A DNA stretch of 8,980 bases, from positions 1-8,980 of the forward strand of contig DFHD01000092.1 in NCBI GenBank assembly GCA_002372545.1, given 5' to 3'. Source of the DNA: Lachnospiraceae bacterium UBA3732 (GTDB lineage: Bacteria; Bacillota; Clostridia; Lachnospirales; Lachnospiraceae). The translations under genes and the position numbers were made by a program. The notes under the pieces were generated by a model that worked only from the letters and a program-made list of their open reading frames with translations, had not been told where the DNA came from and did no database searches. This document shows, piece by piece, positions 7,208-8,980 of the stretch. Numbering within the stretch: position 1 is the stretch's first letter; every line of letters starts with the position of its first letter.

Positions 7208-7314
7208 GCACGAGACCCGTGACGGTCCCTCATAGACTCACTCGCACTTCCCTGCCAATCAAGTTTGTGTAGGGGTGTCAAAGAGAAATATTTGACTTTG
7301 GAAAGGAAATAAAT

Positions 7315-7806
7315 ATGAAAGCACAAGGTTTTGTACATAAGTACGGAGATAATGTAGATACGGATGTGATCATCCCCGCAAGATATCTGAATACGGCTGA
7401 TCCGGCAGAGCTTGCGAAGAATTGTATGGAAGACATCGATGCGGAATTCGTTTCCCGCGTTAAGGAGGGCGATATCATGGTGGCCGGAAAGAACTTCGGC
7501 TGCGGCTCCTCCAGAGAACATGCGCCCATTGCCATTAAGGCCAGCGGCATTGCCTGCGTGATCGCGGAAACCTTTGCCCGGATCTTTTACCGGAATTCCA
7601 TTAATATCGGTCTTCCCATTATTGAATGTGAGGTGGCGGCAAAGGAGATCGAAGCGGGACATGAGGTTGAGGTGGATTTTGATTCCGGCATCATTACGGA
7701 TGTGACAACCGGAAAGACCTATCAGGGACAGGCTTTCCCTCCCTTCATGCAGAATATCATTAAGCAGGGCGGCCTGATCAATTCCATCAACGCGAAGGAA
7801 GCTTAA
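7315..7806 (+). CDS. leuD: 3-isopropylmalate dehydratase, small subunit
   Basis: The 163-aa swivel-domain partner of LeuC; together they form isopropylmalate isomerase in leucine synthesis. N-terminal signature NVDTDVIIPARYL at 13-25. The substrate-loop signature FGCGSSREHAP runs across residues 61-71 (C63, S65, S66, R67). Length is typical of the short clostridial and archaeal LeuD class and matches the short LeuC here. AAAGGA at 7302-7307 precedes the ATG by 7 bp. That ribosome site begins 14 bp after the end of the inverted-repeat element, so folding of the element leaves it exposed. The unusual point is the distance from leuC, since the two subunits are needed in equal amount and are normally close-coupled. 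leuB follows after 28 bp. Confidence 0.97.
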   Translation: MKAQGFVHKYGDNVDTDVIIPARYLNTADPAELAKNCMEDIDAEFVSRVKEGDIMVAGKNFGCGSSREHAPIAIKASGIACVIAETFARIFYRNSINIGLPIIECEVAAKEIEAGHEVEVDFDSGIITDVTTGKTYQGQAFPPFMQNIIKQGGLINSINAKEA

Positions 7807-7834
7807 CAATAATTAACTTGGAGGAAATATAAAA

Positions 7835-8917
7835 ATGGTCTGTAACATTGGTGTCATCAAGGGTGACGGTATCGGTCCGGAAATCGTCACAGAGGCGGAA
7901 AAGGTTTTAGATGCCATCGGCAAAAAGTATGGACATACGTTTCAGTATGAGGACATCCTGATGGGCGGCTGCTCCATCGACGCAACAGGCGAACCGCTGA
8001 CCGATGAAGCGGTAGCTGTAGCAAAAACAAAGGATGCCATTCTCCAGGGTTCCATCGGTGGAAATACACAGACATCACCCTGGTACAAGCTTCCCCCGAA
8101 CCTTCGCCCCGAAGCGGGACTTTTGAAGATCCGGAAGGAACTGGGACTTTTTGCAAACCTTCGTCCGGCTTATCTTTACCCGGAACTGAAGGAAGCCTGT
8201 CCGCTGAAGGAGAGTGTAGCGGATAAGGGCTTCGACATGATGATCATGCGGGAGTTGACCGGCGGTCTCTATTTCGGCGAACGGTATACCAAAGAGATCA
8301 ATGGAAAGATGACTGCTGTGGATACGCTTCTTTACACAGAGGATGAGATCCGCCGGATTGCCATCAAGGGCTTTGATATCGCCAGAAAGCGCCACAGCAA
8401 GGTGACGCTTGTTGATAAAGCCAATGTTCTGGATTCCTCCAGACTTTGGAGAAAGATTACCGAAGAAGTGGCAAAGGATTATCCCGATGTGGAATTCGGT
8501 GTGATGCTGGTTGACAATGCGGCCATGCAGCTTGTGAAGGATCCGGCACAGTTCGATGTTATGCTGACAGAGAATATGTTCGGCGATATCCTTTCGGATG
8601 AGGCATCCATGATCACCGGTTCCATCGGCATGCTGCCTTCCGCTTCTTTAAATGAGACAAAGTTTGGTCTGTATGAGCCTTCAGGCGGATCTGCGCCGGA
8701 TATTGCCGGAAAGAATATTGCGAATCCCATTGCCACGATCCTCAGTGCGGCCATGATGCTGCGGTATACCTTTGATCTGGATCAGGAGGCGGATGCCATT
8801 GAAAATGCGGTTAAGCTGGTTCTGGAGGAAGGATTCCGCACGATCGATATTGCGAAGCCGGGTGAGCCGCAGGTGAAGACTGACGAGATGGGCAGCCTGA
8901 TTGCTGAGCGTATTTGA
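7835..8917 (+). CDS. leuB: 3-isopropylmalate dehydrogenase
   Basis: LeuB oxidises 3-isopropylmalate with NAD+ and decarboxylates it towards 4-methyl-2-oxopentanoate, the leucine precursor. It is 360 aa, full length for the family. The N-terminal GDGIGPEIV motif begins near residue 10. Substrate-binding arginines are R100, R110 and R139, with Y146 in ELTGGLYFGE, the loop typical of isopropylmalate rather than isocitrate enzymes. K195 (VDKANVL) and D227, D251 and D255 (GDILSDEAS) form the catalytic and metal site. The nucleotide-binding segment is EPSGGSAPDIAGKNIANP. All expected residues are present. GGAGG at 7820-7824 supports the ATG. It sits 28 bp after leuD and 17 bp before the next start, so the operon continues to the right. 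Confidence 0.98.
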   Translation: MVCNIGVIKGDGIGPEIVTEAEKVLDAIGKKYGHTFQYEDILMGGCSIDATGEPLTDEAVAVAKTKDAILQGSIGGNTQTSPWYKLPPNLRPEAGLLKIRKELGLFANLRPAYLYPELKEACPLKESVADKGFDMMIMRELTGGLYFGERYTKEINGKMTAVDTLLYTEDEIRRIAIKGFDIARKRHSKVTLVDKANVLDSSRLWRKITEEVAKDYPDVEFGVMLVDNAAMQLVKDPAQFDVMLTENMFGDILSDEASMITGSIGMLPSASLNETKFGLYEPSGGSAPDIAGKNIANPIATILSAAMMLRYTFDLDQEADAIENAVKLVLEEGFRTIDIAKPGEPQVKTDEMGSLIAERI

Positions 8918-8934
8918 GGAAGGAGACTGACATA

Positions 8935-8980
8935 ATGTCAAATACAGAGAATGATCAGACGCAGTACGGCAGCGGGATGC
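8935..8980 (+). CDS. Start of an unidentified gene, probably operon-linked (3' truncated by window)
   Basis: Fifteen codons are visible, reading MSNTENDQTQYGSGM. AAGGAG at 8920-8925 lies 9 bp before the ATG, and the gap to leuB is 17 bp, so co-transcription with leuCDB is likely. A branched-chain amino acid gene such as ilvD or ilvB is the usual neighbour at this place. The residues seen do not match the normal IlvD beginning, and too little is visible to assign it. Confidence 0.6.
   Translation, partial: MSNTENDQTQYGSGM

Larger units (their letters stand above)
6957..7256. repeat. Closing long inverted repeat of the leuC-leuD element
   Basis: The arms 6957-6980 and 7234-7256 pair over 21 Watson-Crick positions in blocks of 7, 9 and 5. 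They are broken only by a small internal loop (TG at 6964-6965 opposite T7249) and one A-C mismatch (6975/7239). The arms are 253 bp apart. They define the most certain limits of the element. The 5' arm could also pair locally: GTGCGAG (6967-6973) is complementary to CTCGCGCAC (6994-7002) with a 2-nt bulge, so a switch between local and long-range pairing is possible in principle. Confidence 0.93.
6929..7288. other. Large inverted-repeat structured element between leuC and leuD (RNA or mobile repeat, unidentified)
   Basis: The whole 390-bp leuC-leuD gap is occupied by nested complementarity. Outer inverted repeat: TTTCTCTTT (6929-6937) with AAAGAGAAA (7280-7288). Next: CTACAAA (6942-6948) with TTTGTGTAG (7264-7272), allowing a 2-nt bulge. 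Closing helix: GGCAGGG (6957-6963)/CCCTGCC (7250-7256), then AGTGCGAGT (6966-6974)/ACTCGCACT (7240-7248), then AGTCT (6976-6980)/AGACT (7234-7238). Inner long-range helices: GGGAC (6985-6989)/GTCCC (7225-7229) and CACGGGT (7006-7012)/ACCCGTG (7215-7221). Between these lies a core of local hairpins. This much ordered pairing cannot be chance. It would be transcribed in the leu mRNA and could be a structured RNA, a cis-regulator or processing site, or a non-coding mobile repeat. No clear target-site duplication is visible at either possible boundary. I find no believable gene in the stretch: the open frames through it are arginine- and serine-rich and lack good ribosome sites. Confidence 0.88.

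Noticed and set aside
6963..7235. A 90-codon open frame starting at GTG across the leuC-leuD element
   Set aside because: It is rich in Arg, Ser and Ala, has no convincing ribosome site, and coincides exactly with nested inverted repeats; the opposite strand is also open. The structure explains the sequence better than coding does. Such frames may be mis-annotated as proteins in related genomes.
6967..7256. Group II intron, suggested by GTGCG near the start of the element
   Set aside because: The element is too short for a ribozyme core, and no domain V sequence or reverse transcriptase is visible.

Overview
The window reads as an ordinary chromosomal stretch of an anaerobic Clostridia-type Firmicute, probably Lachnospiraceae. 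The grounds are a purL with its glutaminase fused at the C-terminus (Bacillus splits this into separate genes), a short leuC (about 420 aa) paired with a 163-aa leuD, strong AGGAGG-type ribosome sites and a MoxR/DUF58 operon. The family placement is inference; no marker gene is present. All genes are on the plus strand.

Layout. (1) 1-1279: the 3' end of purL, whose stop codon lies in a three-copy 11-bp tandem repeat. (2) 1346-2068: a PPP-type metallophosphatase. (3) 2175-5477: a three-gene operon with overlapping ends, made of a MoxR AAA+ ATPase, a DUF58 protein and a polytopic membrane protein with a DUF4129-like tail. This resembles the MoxR-DUF58-transglutaminase loci, but no transglutaminase is present here. 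(4) 5478-5658: a divider holding a weak hairpin plus T-run and a good candidate promoter for the next operon. (5) 5659-8917: leuC, leuD and leuB, the isomerase subunits and dehydrogenase of leucine synthesis, followed by the first 15 codons of another gene.

The stand-out is the 390 bp between leuC and leuD. These genes are normally almost adjacent, and the later junctions here are 28 and 17 bp. The gap is filled by one large, highly ordered inverted-repeat structure (about 6929-7288). A closing stem of 21 Watson-Crick pairs brings together 6957-6980 and 7234-7256. Two further long-range helices lie inside it (6985-6989/7225-7229 and 7006-7012/7215-7221). The core is a run of perfect local hairpins with 3-4 nt loops, and another 9-bp inverted repeat lies outside (6929-6937/7280-7288). 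I do not recognise it as a named RNA family. It is either a structured RNA co-transcribed with the leu mRNA or a structured mobile repeat inserted in the operon. I regard it as the best candidate for something undescribed in this window.
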